From positions 1 to 46,473 of the forward strand of contig CALKXE010000220.1 in the NCBI GenBank assembly GCA_938003955.1: DNA of 46,473 bases, written 5' to 3'. The first letter of the stretch is position 1; each line of letters starts with the position of its first letter. Positions 26,019 through 33,110 of the stretch are shown in pieces. This DNA comes from an uncultured Saprospiraceae bacterium. Its GTDB lineage: Bacteria > Bacteroidota > Bacteroidia > Chitinophagales > Saprospiraceae. The translations under genes and the position numbers were made by a program. Under the pieces are notes generated by a model, which was not told where the DNA came from, did not search any database, and worked only from the letters and a program-made list of their open reading frames with translations.

Positions 26019-26876
26019 ATGGCTACAGTAGAAACAGCAGCACATAACGATACACACGTGGATAACGGAGGCAGTTGGGAAGGTGGTTCACAACCATTTA
26101 AAGCCAGCTATGGTAAATTAATGATGTGGTACTTCTTGGTATCTGATGCATTTACATTCGCTGGATTTTTGATCGCCTATGGTGCGTTAAGGTTTAGTAT
26201 GCCGACTTGGCCAGTGCCTGATTTTGTATTTAGTACAACTCCATTTGATGGACACGGATTACCACTTGTATTTGTGACAGTGATGACGTTTATACTTTTG
26301 GCAAGTTCTTTCACTATGGTAAGGGCTGTACAAGAAGGGCATGAAGAAAATAAGAGAGGAGTTGTAAAGTGGATGGTTCTCACGATAATAGGTGGTCTGA
26401 TGTTTTTAGGCTGTCAAGCTTGGGAATGGAATAAGCTTATAGGTGAGGAGCACATGTCTATAACACAGGATCCATTTGGAACACATACAGAGGCAGGAGT
26501 ATACTTAGCGGGAGATGGTCACTATGTTAATGAGGGTGATACATTCAAAGCGGGAGAATCATACTTAGTTCATAAACATGATGGAGAGTGGGCACCACTT
26601 GATTATAAAGTAACAGAAGGAGCTGATGCGGGTATGATTAAGTCTCAGTCGCTCGGACCTAAAGCTTTTGGAGCACTATTCTTTTTTATAACAGGATTTC
26701 ATGGATTTCACGTATTTTCTGGGATAGTTATCATGTTGATTGTAACGATCAATGCTGCAACTGGTTTGTACTCTAAACGAAAGAATGGATACGAAATGAT
26801 AGAGAAAGTTGGACTTTACTGGCACTTCGTAGATTTAGTATGGGTTTTTGTTTTCTTATTATTCTATTTACTCTAG
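26019..26876 (+). CDS. coxC: Cytochrome c oxidase subunit III (long form with inserted domain)
   Basis: A 285-residue subunit III with five membrane helices. The last ~75 residues match the family (FHGFHVFSGIV and GLYWHFVDLVWVFVFL). Between helices there is a hydrophilic insertion (about residues 143-212) containing GVYLAGDGHYVNEGD and a short beta-rich stretch, absent from canonical CoxC. The N-terminus is short and soluble with several histidines. It lies 50 bp before the subunit IV gene; the operon order coxB-A-ctaB-C-C-4 is complete. Confidence 0.93.
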   Translation: MATVETAAHNDTHVDNGGSWEGGSQPFKASYGKLMMWYFLVSDAFTFAGFLIAYGALRFSMPTWPVPDFVFSTTPFDGHGLPLVFVTVMTFILLASSFTMVRAVQEGHEENKRGVVKWMVLTIIGGLMFLGCQAWEWNKLIGEEHMSITQDPFGTHTEAGVYLAGDGHYVNEGDTFKAGESYLVHKHDGEWAPLDYKVTEGADAGMIKSQSLGPKAFGALFFFITGFHGFHVFSGIVIMLIVTINAATGLYSKRKNGYEMIEKVGLYWHFVDLVWVFVFLLFYLL

Positions 26877-26926
26877 TAGATAGTTAATAGACAGACATCA
26901 TTATTAAATTACTAACAAAGAAATAA

Positions 26927-27337
26927 ATGGCACATTTAACATACGAAGAGTCGAAGAAGTCGGCAGTAAAAATTATCATTATACTAGGTATCATTACTAT
27001 AGCGGAGGTATTATTTGCTTTGCTAGGTAAAGGATATTTAAAGGAAGGTATAGAGTTTCCGCCCGCTTTAATGGGAGGAGTTATGATATTAATGAGTATT
27101 GTGAAAGCATACCTTATTATTTTCGAATTTATGCATATGAAATATGAGGCTCCAGGTTTAGCAAAAACTGTATTATTACCAATGTTCCTTCTAGTATGGG
27201 GAGTAATTGCATTTTCATGGGAAGGTAGTGATTGGTTTAAGAGAAGAGATCTAATAAAGACTAGTAACGAACGTCCAGTTAATGATGTAAAAGTCGGGTC
27301 AGTCTACGATCCAACAACAGCAGAGAATATGGGCTAG
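26927..27337 (+). CDS. Cytochrome c oxidase subunit IV-like protein
   Basis: A 136-residue protein with three membrane helices (about 15-33, 43-65 and 78-98) of the bacterial COX4/CyoD-like family. Family-like features are ILGIITIAEVLFALL and IVKAYLIIFEFMHMKYE (the FMHM motif). It ends in a soluble tail of about 40 residues. A terminator 27 bp later ends the main respiratory transcript. Confidence 0.9.
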   Translation: MAHLTYEESKKSAVKIIIILGIITIAEVLFALLGKGYLKEGIEFPPALMGGVMILMSIVKAYLIIFEFMHMKYEAPGLAKTVLLPMFLLVWGVIAFSWEGSDWFKRRDLIKTSNERPVNDVKVGSVYDPTTAENMG

Positions 27338-27363
27338 GAAACTAGTTGTATTATAAAATAAGG

Positions 27364-27396
27364 AAGGCGAATTGGTGTAACTAATTCGCCTTTTTT
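27364..27396 (+). terminator. Rho-independent terminator of the ACIII-oxidase operon
   Basis: A 10-bp stem (27364-27373 AAGGCGAATT with 27383-27392) and TTTTTT run to 27396, 27 bp after the subunit IV stop. Confidence 0.88.
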
Positions 27397-27571
27397 CATA
27401 AGTTATATTTATGAGCTTGCGTATTGTTTGATCTGGGTTTTGCCTTTTTATCAAGAGTCATGGCATCTTTGTCCAGTCAGTGTAAAATCGATAAATATAT
27501 GCCATAAAGTATAACTACAATTGGTTTTAGTTTGTTGTATTTATAGATATTTGTACTGTAAAGAAGAAAAA

Positions 27572-28060
27572 ATGAAATATTTAGTTTCTAGTGTTGTATT
27601 TATCCTTATCGCTGTAGTGCCTTTTGGTTCATGGTATTATTTGCAAACTGGGCTAAACTACAGGAAGGATGCATTGAAAGAATTAGAACCAAGAGGTTTG
27701 TTCTCTTCTGACGGATTTGACAATTCTATATTAAAATCAAAAACAACATTACTACAACTCAAGGAAGTAGACGAAAAAGTTCTTCCAGAGATTTTTGACC
27801 AATACAACAAATCTGAAACATATCAGGTTATTGCAATAGAGAGTCCAGTTGAACCATATGATAATTGGAAAACTATATCTCTTGAGGATGCAAATAGAAT
27901 ATCATCAAAATATGATAATGCAGGTTTTATACTAGTAGATACTAGTATGATGGTAAGAAACACTTATGCTGCGGATATGGATGGTGTTAGGAGAATGATA
28001 GAACATACTTCAATCATCCTTCCTCGTATAAAAGAGATAGATATAAAATTGAAGAAATAA
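27572..28060 (+). CDS. SCO-like, cysteine-free membrane-anchored protein
   Basis: A 162-residue protein with an N-terminal membrane anchor (about 3-23), then FLQ-like YYLQTGLNYRKDALKEL and a thioredoxin-like alpha/beta domain. Its end (GFILVDTSMMVRNTY...VRRMIEHTSIILP) resembles the last strands of SCO1/PrrC proteins, where an IR-x-Y motif precedes a C-terminal helix. No CxxxC copper motif is present and the mature protein contains no cysteine at all. In related genomes an SCO-family copper chaperone commonly sits at this position before DUF420, so this is probably a degenerate member with a structural or assembly role (inference). I start it at 27572 (MKYLVSS), not at the earlier 27521 ATG, because the signal-anchor begins there. 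It overlaps the DUF420 start by 1 bp. Confidence 0.75.
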   Translation: MKYLVSSVVFILIAVVPFGSWYYLQTGLNYRKDALKELEPRGLFSSDGFDNSILKSKTTLLQLKEVDEKVLPEIFDQYNKSETYQVIAIESPVEPYDNWKTISLEDANRISSKYDNAGFILVDTSMMVRNTYAADMDGVRRMIEHTSIILPRIKEIDIKLKK

Positions 28061-28638
28061 TGGAAGGGAATAAAGTATTAGGAAAGAAATTAGATATAGC
28101 AGCGGTAATCATATCTATAGCGGTTTTTGCGCTAGTCTATATTATGAGGCAACCAAGTATGAAAATTGATAGTTCAATCGATTTTTCTTTTCTCCCGCCT
28201 TTGCATGCATTGTTTAATTCGATTGTAGCGGTCGCGTTGATACTTGCTCTTTATTTTGTAAAGAATAACAATGTCAAGGCTCACCGAAAAATGATATTTG
28301 TAGCGATGTCTTTCTCCTTCTTGTTCTTACTGTCGTACGTAGTGTATCACTTTACTACACTAGAAACTCGGTATGGTGATTTTGATCACAATTTCATTGT
28401 TTCAGATGCGGAGAAAGCACAGGCTGGATCTTTAAGAATAGTTTACTTTATATTTTTAGCTACTCACATACTTCTTGCAGCTTCATCGTTGCCTTTTATT
28501 CTGTTTACCTTTATCAGAGGATTTACGGGGCAGGTAACGAAACATAGAAGATTGGCTAAGATAGTTTGGCCAATCTGGTTCTACGTAGCTGTAACGGGAC
28601 CTATATGTTATTTTATGTTAAAACCTTTTTATGCCTAG
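28060..28638 (+). CDS. DUF420 membrane protein, oxidase-assembly-like
   Basis: A 192-residue protein with five membrane helices of the DUF420 family (related to CtaM, needed for maturation of some heme-A oxidases). Visible features: LPPLHALFNSIVAVALILALYF, NVKAHRKMIFVAMSFSFLFLL with the family His, VYHFTT, and FLATHILLAASSLPFILFTF. A histidine pattern in membrane helices is typical. It overlaps the previous gene by 1 bp and the next frame by 8 bp if the first ATG is used. Cluster position next to the oxidase operon supports an assembly role. Confidence 0.88.
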   Translation: MEGNKVLGKKLDIAAVIISIAVFALVYIMRQPSMKIDSSIDFSFLPPLHALFNSIVAVALILALYFVKNNNVKAHRKMIFVAMSFSFLFLLSYVVYHFTTLETRYGDFDHNFIVSDAEKAQAGSLRIVYFIFLATHILLAASSLPFILFTFIRGFTGQVTKHRRLAKIVWPIWFYVAVTGPICYFMLKPFYA

Positions 28639-28642
28639 AGTT

Positions 28643-28885
28643 ATGAAAAAGTATCAAAAGTCTATATTATTAATCGTGTTTTTATTTTTAGCTGTAGGTA
28701 TTTCAGCGCAGTGCCCTATGTGTAGAGCTGCGGCAGAAACAAATCTTCAGCAAGGAGGGACAGAAGGGAAAGGTTTAAATAAAGGAATATTATACATGTT
28801 AACTTTACCTTATTTACTGATAGGAACTATAGCTTTCCTATGGATTAAAAATAAAAAAGAGGAATCAAAGGCTATTGAAGCCTGA
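28643..28885 (+). CDS. Small CPMC-motif membrane protein, hypothetical
   Basis: An 80-residue protein with an N-terminal signal peptide (KSILLIVFLFLAVGISAQ), then CPMCRAAAE right after the cleavage site and one C-terminal membrane helix (about 52-70) followed by a short charged tail. The CxxC motif in a periplasmic position suggests metal or thiol chemistry. Small proteins of this type recur after DUF420 in this phylum, but the function is unknown to me. I prefer the ATG at 28643; a start at 28631 would overlap the DUF420 gene by 8 bp. The 3' end contains a hairpin that includes the stop codon. Confidence 0.8.
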   Translation: MKKYQKSILLIVFLFLAVGISAQCPMCRAAAETNLQQGGTEGKGLNKGILYMLTLPYLLIGTIAFLWIKNKKEESKAIEA

Positions 28886-28891
28886 TTCCTC
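28845..28891 (-). terminator. Leftward terminator embedded in the end of the CPMC gene
   Basis: Arms GAGGAATCA (28859-28867) and TGATTCCTC (28883-28891), plus inner GGCT/AGCC (28870-28873/28879-28882), form a stem that includes the TGA of the CPMC gene. On the minus strand the stem is followed by a T-rich run (28845-28858), as expected for terminating the leftward 28918-29601 gene. Rightward it lacks a good T run. Confidence 0.8.
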
Positions 28892-28917
28892 TGTTATGTT
28901 TTGGTTTAATTTGATAT

Positions 28918-29601
28918 TTAGAATATATGCGCATATCCTAAAGCGAATTGTACTCCTGAGTTCTTTACAGAGATATCTACAATTGGATCATTTATAATAT
29001 TTGAAAAACTGTGGCTGTATCTAACATCAGCAAACAATTTACCAGTTTGTATATTATGTTCTGCTCCTGCTCCTATTATTCCAGAGAACTCAGTTCTATT
29101 GTACATGTCACCATCTAAATTAAGGTTTATTTCTGGCAGGTTAAAATCTATTAAAAGAGTAACCTTAGGCTGTATTTTTGCGGATGTTGCATATCCAACT
29201 GAAGGGCCTGCTACGCCATAGAATTTCGTTTTTCCGTTACCAATCTTTACTTTTGCTAACATAGGTGCTTCTATGTAATTTATACTGGTTGTAGCTTTTG
29301 CTCCAACAGGAATATCAATCCCAATCATATTGAAAGACGTCCCTTCATTAATAGTGAAACCTCTTCTAACATATTGTAATTCTGGTTGGAATGAGAAATG
29401 TCTATTAATCTGTATTTCAGCTGTTGCTCCTACTAAAAATGAAGTATATGATTTAGGAGCATTGCTTACAGCATCGATATATAATTCTGCCTGAGCATCT
29501 GAGATACTTAAACCAGTTTTGAGTCCTAGACTAAATTGTCCGAAAACAAATGTGCTTGCCATCATGGCCATTGCGACGAGTGTGTACTTTACCTTTTTCA
29601 T
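28918..29601 (-). CDS. Outer-membrane beta-barrel protein (porin family)
   Basis: A 227-residue protein with a signal peptide (MKKVKYTLVAMAMMASTFVFGQ) followed by alternating amphipathic strands and terminal aromatic/hydrophobic NSGVQFALGYAHIF. It matches the PorT/porin-like outer-membrane beta-barrel families with the opening FSLGLKTGLS and ELQYVRRGF segments. An upstream in-frame ATG at 29631 would add ten residues before the signal peptide, so 29601 is preferred. No specific function is visible. The terminator is in the convergent CPMC gene. Confidence 0.8.
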   Translation of the reverse strand: MKKVKYTLVAMAMMASTFVFGQFSLGLKTGLSISDAQAELYIDAVSNAPKSYTSFLVGATAEIQINRHFSFQPELQYVRRGFTINEGTSFNMIGIDIPVGAKATTSINYIEAPMLAKVKIGNGKTKFYGVAGPSVGYATSAKIQPKVTLLIDFNLPEINLNLDGDMYNRTEFSGIIGAGAEHNIQTGKLFADVRYSHSFSNIINDPIVDISVKNSGVQFALGYAHIF

Positions 29602-29822
29602 AACTTGTAATTTTGAAGTGTTTGAAATCACTAAAACTTATCATTGTCTTTTATTTTTTTACGATATTTTCGATCTAAAATGAAAGATTTCGATTTGTTA
29701 GTATTTGCAGTAAGACTTCAATATGCTGTTAAGAAAGGGTTATAGGAAGGTTATTGGAAGTGTTAAGATTATGAACGCAAAGTGTAGTTTATTGATTGTC
29801 AGGTATTTATGGTTTATATGGT

Positions 29823-30287
29823 TTAGAAAGTATATCTGGCACCAAGGCTGGCTTCCGCATCGAACTTATATTCATTGGTCAAGCTTATGTATGGAATTCC
29901 ATCAATGAAGAGATTTAATGGAGTTGATTCTAATGTATATTCAAGCCCAATAATTCCAGTAACTGCAAGGTTTGTTTTTATATTTTTATTTCCCAATGCA
30001 ATAAAAGCTCCGCCTCCATAGTACCACTTTAAAGTAGGTATATCATTAGTGAATTGGTTGTGTATTTCATAAAACCCACCAACGGTAGCAATTGAATTTC
30101 CGCCTTCACGAGATATTCCAGCAATGACCTCAACCGCAGCTTTTTCAGAAATAAATGTCTTAACAGAAGCAGCTATATAAGTTCCTAATCGTAAGCCAGC
30201 AGATGATTTATAATCTTGGGCTGAAACATTTGATGAAATGGACAATGTGAATATAACTACTATGATCGCTCGAATTATTCTAGACAT
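29823..30287 (-). CDS. Outer-membrane beta-barrel protein, hypothetical
   Basis: A 154-residue protein with a signal peptide (IIRAIIVVIFTLSISSNVSA, cleaved before QDY) and about six or eight strands ending in GARYTF, typical of small beta-barrels. The frame could start at 30329, but a TATCTTTG -7 box at 30317-30324 lies inside that extension, so 30287 (MSRIIRAI) is the likely start. No specific family is recognised. It is leftward, with 221 bp to the next gene downstream. Confidence 0.75.
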   Translation of the reverse strand: MSRIIRAIIVVIFTLSISSNVSAQDYKSSAGLRLGTYIAASVKTFISEKAAVEVIAGISREGGNSIATVGGFYEIHNQFTNDIPTLKWYYGGGAFIALGNKNIKTNLAVTGIIGLEYTLESTPLNLFIDGIPYISLTNEYKFDAEASLGARYTF

Positions 30288-30316
30288 AAGTTTGAATTTA
30301 TTAAGAGATTGAATAG

Positions 30317-30324
30317 CAAAGATA
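30317..30324 (-). promoter_or_regulatory. -7 box (TATCTTTG) of the small beta-barrel gene
   Basis: Exact TAnnTTTG on the minus strand, 29 nt upstream of the ATG at 30287. It decides the start choice for that gene. Confidence 0.55.
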
Positions 30325-30404
30325 AACATATTAAATAAATCTACAATATGTTATTAATTCATAGCACTATATAAGTAAGTGTTCGACCGACTCAGCTAGA
30401 TATT

Positions 30405-31118
30405 CTATCCTTCGAAGTTAAAACCAATTGAGATTACTTGAGAGAATACATTTTCTAACACCTTGGCTTCATTGAGCTGATTATCATATATAAGTGTATT
30501 AGTTAATCCTCTAGAGAACTTAATCTCTGGTGAAAATATGAAGTATGGATAGAAGAACTGCATTCCTAATCCTACTTCCCACTGAAAGTCATGAGAAGAG
30601 AACTTCAAAATTGATTTCTTAGAATCACTGTTACCAGCTACGTCATATCCATATTTTAGACCCATAGTAGCAAAGACCCTCTTATCTTTATATGGTGCTG
30701 ACTTATATCTGATTTGAAATGGTAATTCAAAGTAAACAGGTTCTGAATTGTTTCTTTGAGTTACTGTAGAAGATACTTCAGTAAATTCCAATTGTCTTGT
30801 TACGAACGAAAATCCTGGTAAAAACCTAAAATCAAAATTGTAGCCAAGCTTTAGGTTTGCTATCATGTGTAGTTCAAGTCCAGCGCCGCTAGCTGGTTCT
30901 GCGATACGAATTTCATCATTTCCTATGAAGAACTTAGATTGATTAAGAACATAGCCACTATTATTCAATCCGATGCTTAGACCGAAATAATAAGGCTTCT
31001 TTTGAAAACCTTTATAATTATAGTTGCCTTTATTACCTGCTTGCCCCATAACTAGCATGACGCTAAATAGTACAAACGATAAAGAAAGAATTACTTTTTT
31101 GCCAAATAGATGGTGCAT
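30405..31118 (-). CDS. porT: PorT-like type IX secretion outer-membrane protein
   Basis: A 237-residue beta-barrel with signal peptide (KKVILSLSFVLFSVMLVMGQ). It fits PorT/SprT: an early YYFGLSIGLNNSGY strand, FRFLPGFSF, the PVYFELPFQIRYKSAPYKDKR segment and EVGLGMQFFYPYFIFSPEIKFS. The protein ends with an aromatic strand FNFEG. PorT is needed for T9SS secretion of gingipains and gliding adhesins, and here T9SS cargo domains are encoded in the same window. Its start overlaps the end of menG/ubiE by 28 bp, a neighbour pair I recall from related genomes. A general outer-membrane beta-barrel is the fallback call. Confidence 0.8.
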   Translation of the reverse strand: MHHLFGKKVILSLSFVLFSVMLVMGQAGNKGNYNYKGFQKKPYYFGLSIGLNNSGYVLNQSKFFIGNDEIRIAEPASGAGLELHMIANLKLGYNFDFRFLPGFSFVTRQLEFTEVSSTVTQRNNSEPVYFELPFQIRYKSAPYKDKRVFATMGLKYGYDVAGNSDSKKSILKFSSHDFQWEVGLGMQFFYPYFIFSPEIKFSRGLTNTLIYDNQLNEAKVLENVFSQVISIGFNFEG

Positions 31119-31828
31119 ATACCAAAACTTAAAGGTTTGTAAGAAGTGTCTTTGAAACCTGTTTTTTTCAAAATTGATGTAAAGTTATCATAATCAGGAA
31201 AAACCTGAACTGATTCGTATAAGTATTCGTATGCTTTTGGATCTTTTGATGTAAGTTTACCTATAACGGGTAATATATATTTAAAGTATATATTGAATAA
31301 TTGTTTTAGCGGAAAAACTTTGGGCTTCGAGAATTCCAATATCATACACGTTCCACCTACACTAAGAACTCGATTCATTTCCGCTAGCCCAGCTTCTAGA
31401 TTCTCAAAGTTTCTTACTCCGAACGCCGCCATAATTGTATCGAATTGGCCATCAGTATATTTGAGGTTTTCAGAATCTCCAATTTCTAATGTGATCAGGT
31501 CAGAAAGAGATTTTTTATCAATTTTTGTTTGACCAACTCTCAACATTTCACTAGATATATCCATTCCAATTATTGATTCTGGAGATAGGATCTTCGCTGC
31601 CATTATCGACATATCCGCAGTCCCCGTTGCAATATCCAGAATATTCTTAGGATTATTCTTTTTGAGAAGTTTAATTGCCTTCTTTCTCCACAATACGTCT
31701 ATTCTTAAAGTTAAAAGACGATTTAAGAAATCATAAAACGGAGCAATTTTATTGAACATTGATGTGACTTGATTTTTCTTGGACTCTTGTGTAGAATCGT
31801 AAGGTGTCACTTTCTTGTATTCTGCCAT
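31091..31828 (-). CDS. ubiE: Demethylmenaquinone methyltransferase (MenG/UbiE)
   Basis: A 245-residue class I SAM-dependent methyltransferase catalysing the last step of menaquinone synthesis. Signature segments: VTSMFNKIAPFYDFLNRLLT (21-40), the SAM motif NILDIATGTADM (62-73), the GMDISSEML strand-turn, and AAFGVRNFENLEAGLAEMNRVL; near the end come DYDNFTSILKKTGF and YLAKK. It supplies the quinone that ACIII oxidises, although genes are on opposite strands. A TATCTTTG box at 31881-31888 lies upstream. The stop overlaps the start of porT by 28 bp. Confidence 0.95.
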   Translation of the reverse strand: MAEYKKVTPYDSTQESKKNQVTSMFNKIAPFYDFLNRLLTLRIDVLWRKKAIKLLKKNNPKNILDIATGTADMSIMAAKILSPESIIGMDISSEMLRVGQTKIDKKSLSDLITLEIGDSENLKYTDGQFDTIMAAFGVRNFENLEAGLAEMNRVLSVGGTCMILEFSKPKVFPLKQLFNIYFKYILPVIGKLTSKDPKAYEYLYESVQVFPDYDNFTSILKKTGFKDTSYKPLSFGICTIYLAKK

Positions 31829-31880
31829 ATTTCTTTTATTACGAGCGCTTGAAATGGAAATTTAATTACAAACACATATA

Positions 31881-31888
31881 CAAAGATA
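31881..31888 (-). promoter_or_regulatory. -7 box (TATCTTTG) of the ubiE-porT operon
   Basis: Exact TAnnTTTG on the minus strand, 52 nt upstream of the ubiE start; no clear -33 element. Confidence 0.5.
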
Positions 31889-32008
31889 TTAATAACTAAT
31901 TATGAAATAAGTTTTGATAAGAGACTTTTACATCTAATTATTTTATAAATATTTCTAGTACTTCTAATTTTACTACCACTTATTAGATTCTTAGGTCTTC
32001 CTTTTTTG

Positions 32009-32016
32009 TTTCTTTG
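32009..32016 (+). promoter_or_regulatory. -7-like box (TTTCTTTG) before the methyltransferase gene
   Basis: One mismatch to TAnnTTTG, ending 7 nt before the ATG at 32024, so the transcript would be nearly leaderless. It argues against the TTG at 32006 as the start. Confidence 0.3.
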
Positions 32017-32023
32017 CAGTTCA

Positions 32024-32845
32024 ATGAATAAAACACCGTACAGTTCTATTTTAAGTTTCTATTGGAATGCCAAGACTAAATATAGCCTTCATTCACCATT
32101 TGTATTTGATTTCTTTAATACAGTGATGAATGTGAAGCTTGATACTCCTGTTATCCAACAGATAGAAAATGAACGAAAGTCATTTGTCAAAGATACGTCT
32201 GAGATGCCGTTTGTAGAATATGGCGCTGGATCAAGAGTTAATAATGGAAGCACTAGGGTAGTCGGAGATGTTGCTAAGTCGTCACTATCTGGATCATGGC
32301 AATGTGAGTTGATGTATAATTTAATAAAACGATATCAACCACATTCTATATTAGAGATAGGCACTTCATTAGGGATATCTAGCGCTTATTTAGCGGCAGC
32401 TTCTAAGCATTCTTCCATCATAACATTAGAAGGCAACCCATCATCAGCGGACAAGGCTAGAGCTTTATTTAATAGACTAGATCTATCTAATATAGAATTG
32501 ATAGAGGGGGAGTTTGGTGAAACAATAGATAAAGCACTCACTAGATCTAAAAAAATAGATTGTGCATTTATTGATGGCAATCATAGAAAGCAAGCAACGA
32601 TAGATTATTTTCATATGATCCGGCAAAAAACGGATACTCACAGTTTCGTTATAGTAGATGATATTTATTGGTCTGTAGGCATGCAAGAAGCTTGGCAAGA
32701 GATTATAAAACATGATTCTGTCGCTTTTTCTTTAGACTTATTCAGGTTTGGTATTGTTTTTTTTGATCATTCAGTTATGGAGAAACAGCACTTTTCATTA
32801 ATTGAAGCGAAGTGGAAACTGTGGTCTTTTGGTGTATTTGGCTGA
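32024..32845 (+). CDS. Class I SAM-dependent O-methyltransferase-like protein
   Basis: A 273-residue protein. After YSLHSPFVFDFFNTVMN near the N-terminus, a motif typical of a phylum-specific methyltransferase family, the Rossmann core begins with SILEIGTSLGISSAYLA (SAM loop) and IITLEGNPSSADKARALF. CAFIDGNHRKQATIDYF is the DG-containing strand of catechol-O-methyltransferase-like enzymes. VIVDDIYWS follows. I prefer the ATG at 32024 over the TTG at 32006. The substrate is unknown. It is divergent from ubiE and alone, followed by a structured intergenic region. Confidence 0.87.
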   Translation: MNKTPYSSILSFYWNAKTKYSLHSPFVFDFFNTVMNVKLDTPVIQQIENERKSFVKDTSEMPFVEYGAGSRVNNGSTRVVGDVAKSSLSGSWQCELMYNLIKRYQPHSILEIGTSLGISSAYLAAASKHSSIITLEGNPSSADKARALFNRLDLSNIELIEGEFGETIDKALTRSKKIDCAFIDGNHRKQATIDYFHMIRQKTDTHSFVIVDDIYWSVGMQEAWQEIIKHDSVAFSLDLFRFGIVFFDHSVMEKQHFSLIEAKWKLWSFGVFG

Positions 32846-32907
32846 ATACTTAAATTCTTCGATGCTTGCGTCGGGGTTATAAAAAAGATGTTTTTGCATA
32901 AATACGC

Positions 32908-33009
32908 CTTACCACAAAAAGATCCGATTTCTGACCTTTAGGTTGGGGAATTTTTGGTAAATGCTCCGTCCGCTTGTGGTGGGGTAGTCAAAAATTAGGA
33001 TCTTTTTTA
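32908..33009 (+). other. Structured intergenic segment with competing helices
   Basis: Three mutually incompatible pairings are visible: TTACCA (32909-32914) with TGGTAA (32955-32960), ACCACAA (32911-32917) with TTGTGGT (32974-32980), and AAAAAGATCC (32916-32925) with GGATCTTTTT (32998-33007), the last ending in a T run. It may be a terminator for the methyltransferase gene, a leader of the 33111 gene or a small RNA. The remaining gap (32846-33110) holds a weak TATCTTGC box at 33081-33088 and no ORF. Confidence 0.4.
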
Positions 33010-33110
33010 CTATTATTCTTTAAGATGAAAATGATATTATTTTTATCTTAATATGTTATGTCTTGTAAATCATTTCTTTTTATCTTGCATTTAGATAAAT
33101 ACTCTAAATT

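Noticed and set aside
29723-29908. 61-residue plus-strand frame in the gap between beta-barrel genes
   Set aside because: Overlaps the minus-strand beta-barrel gene and has no recognisable sequence features.
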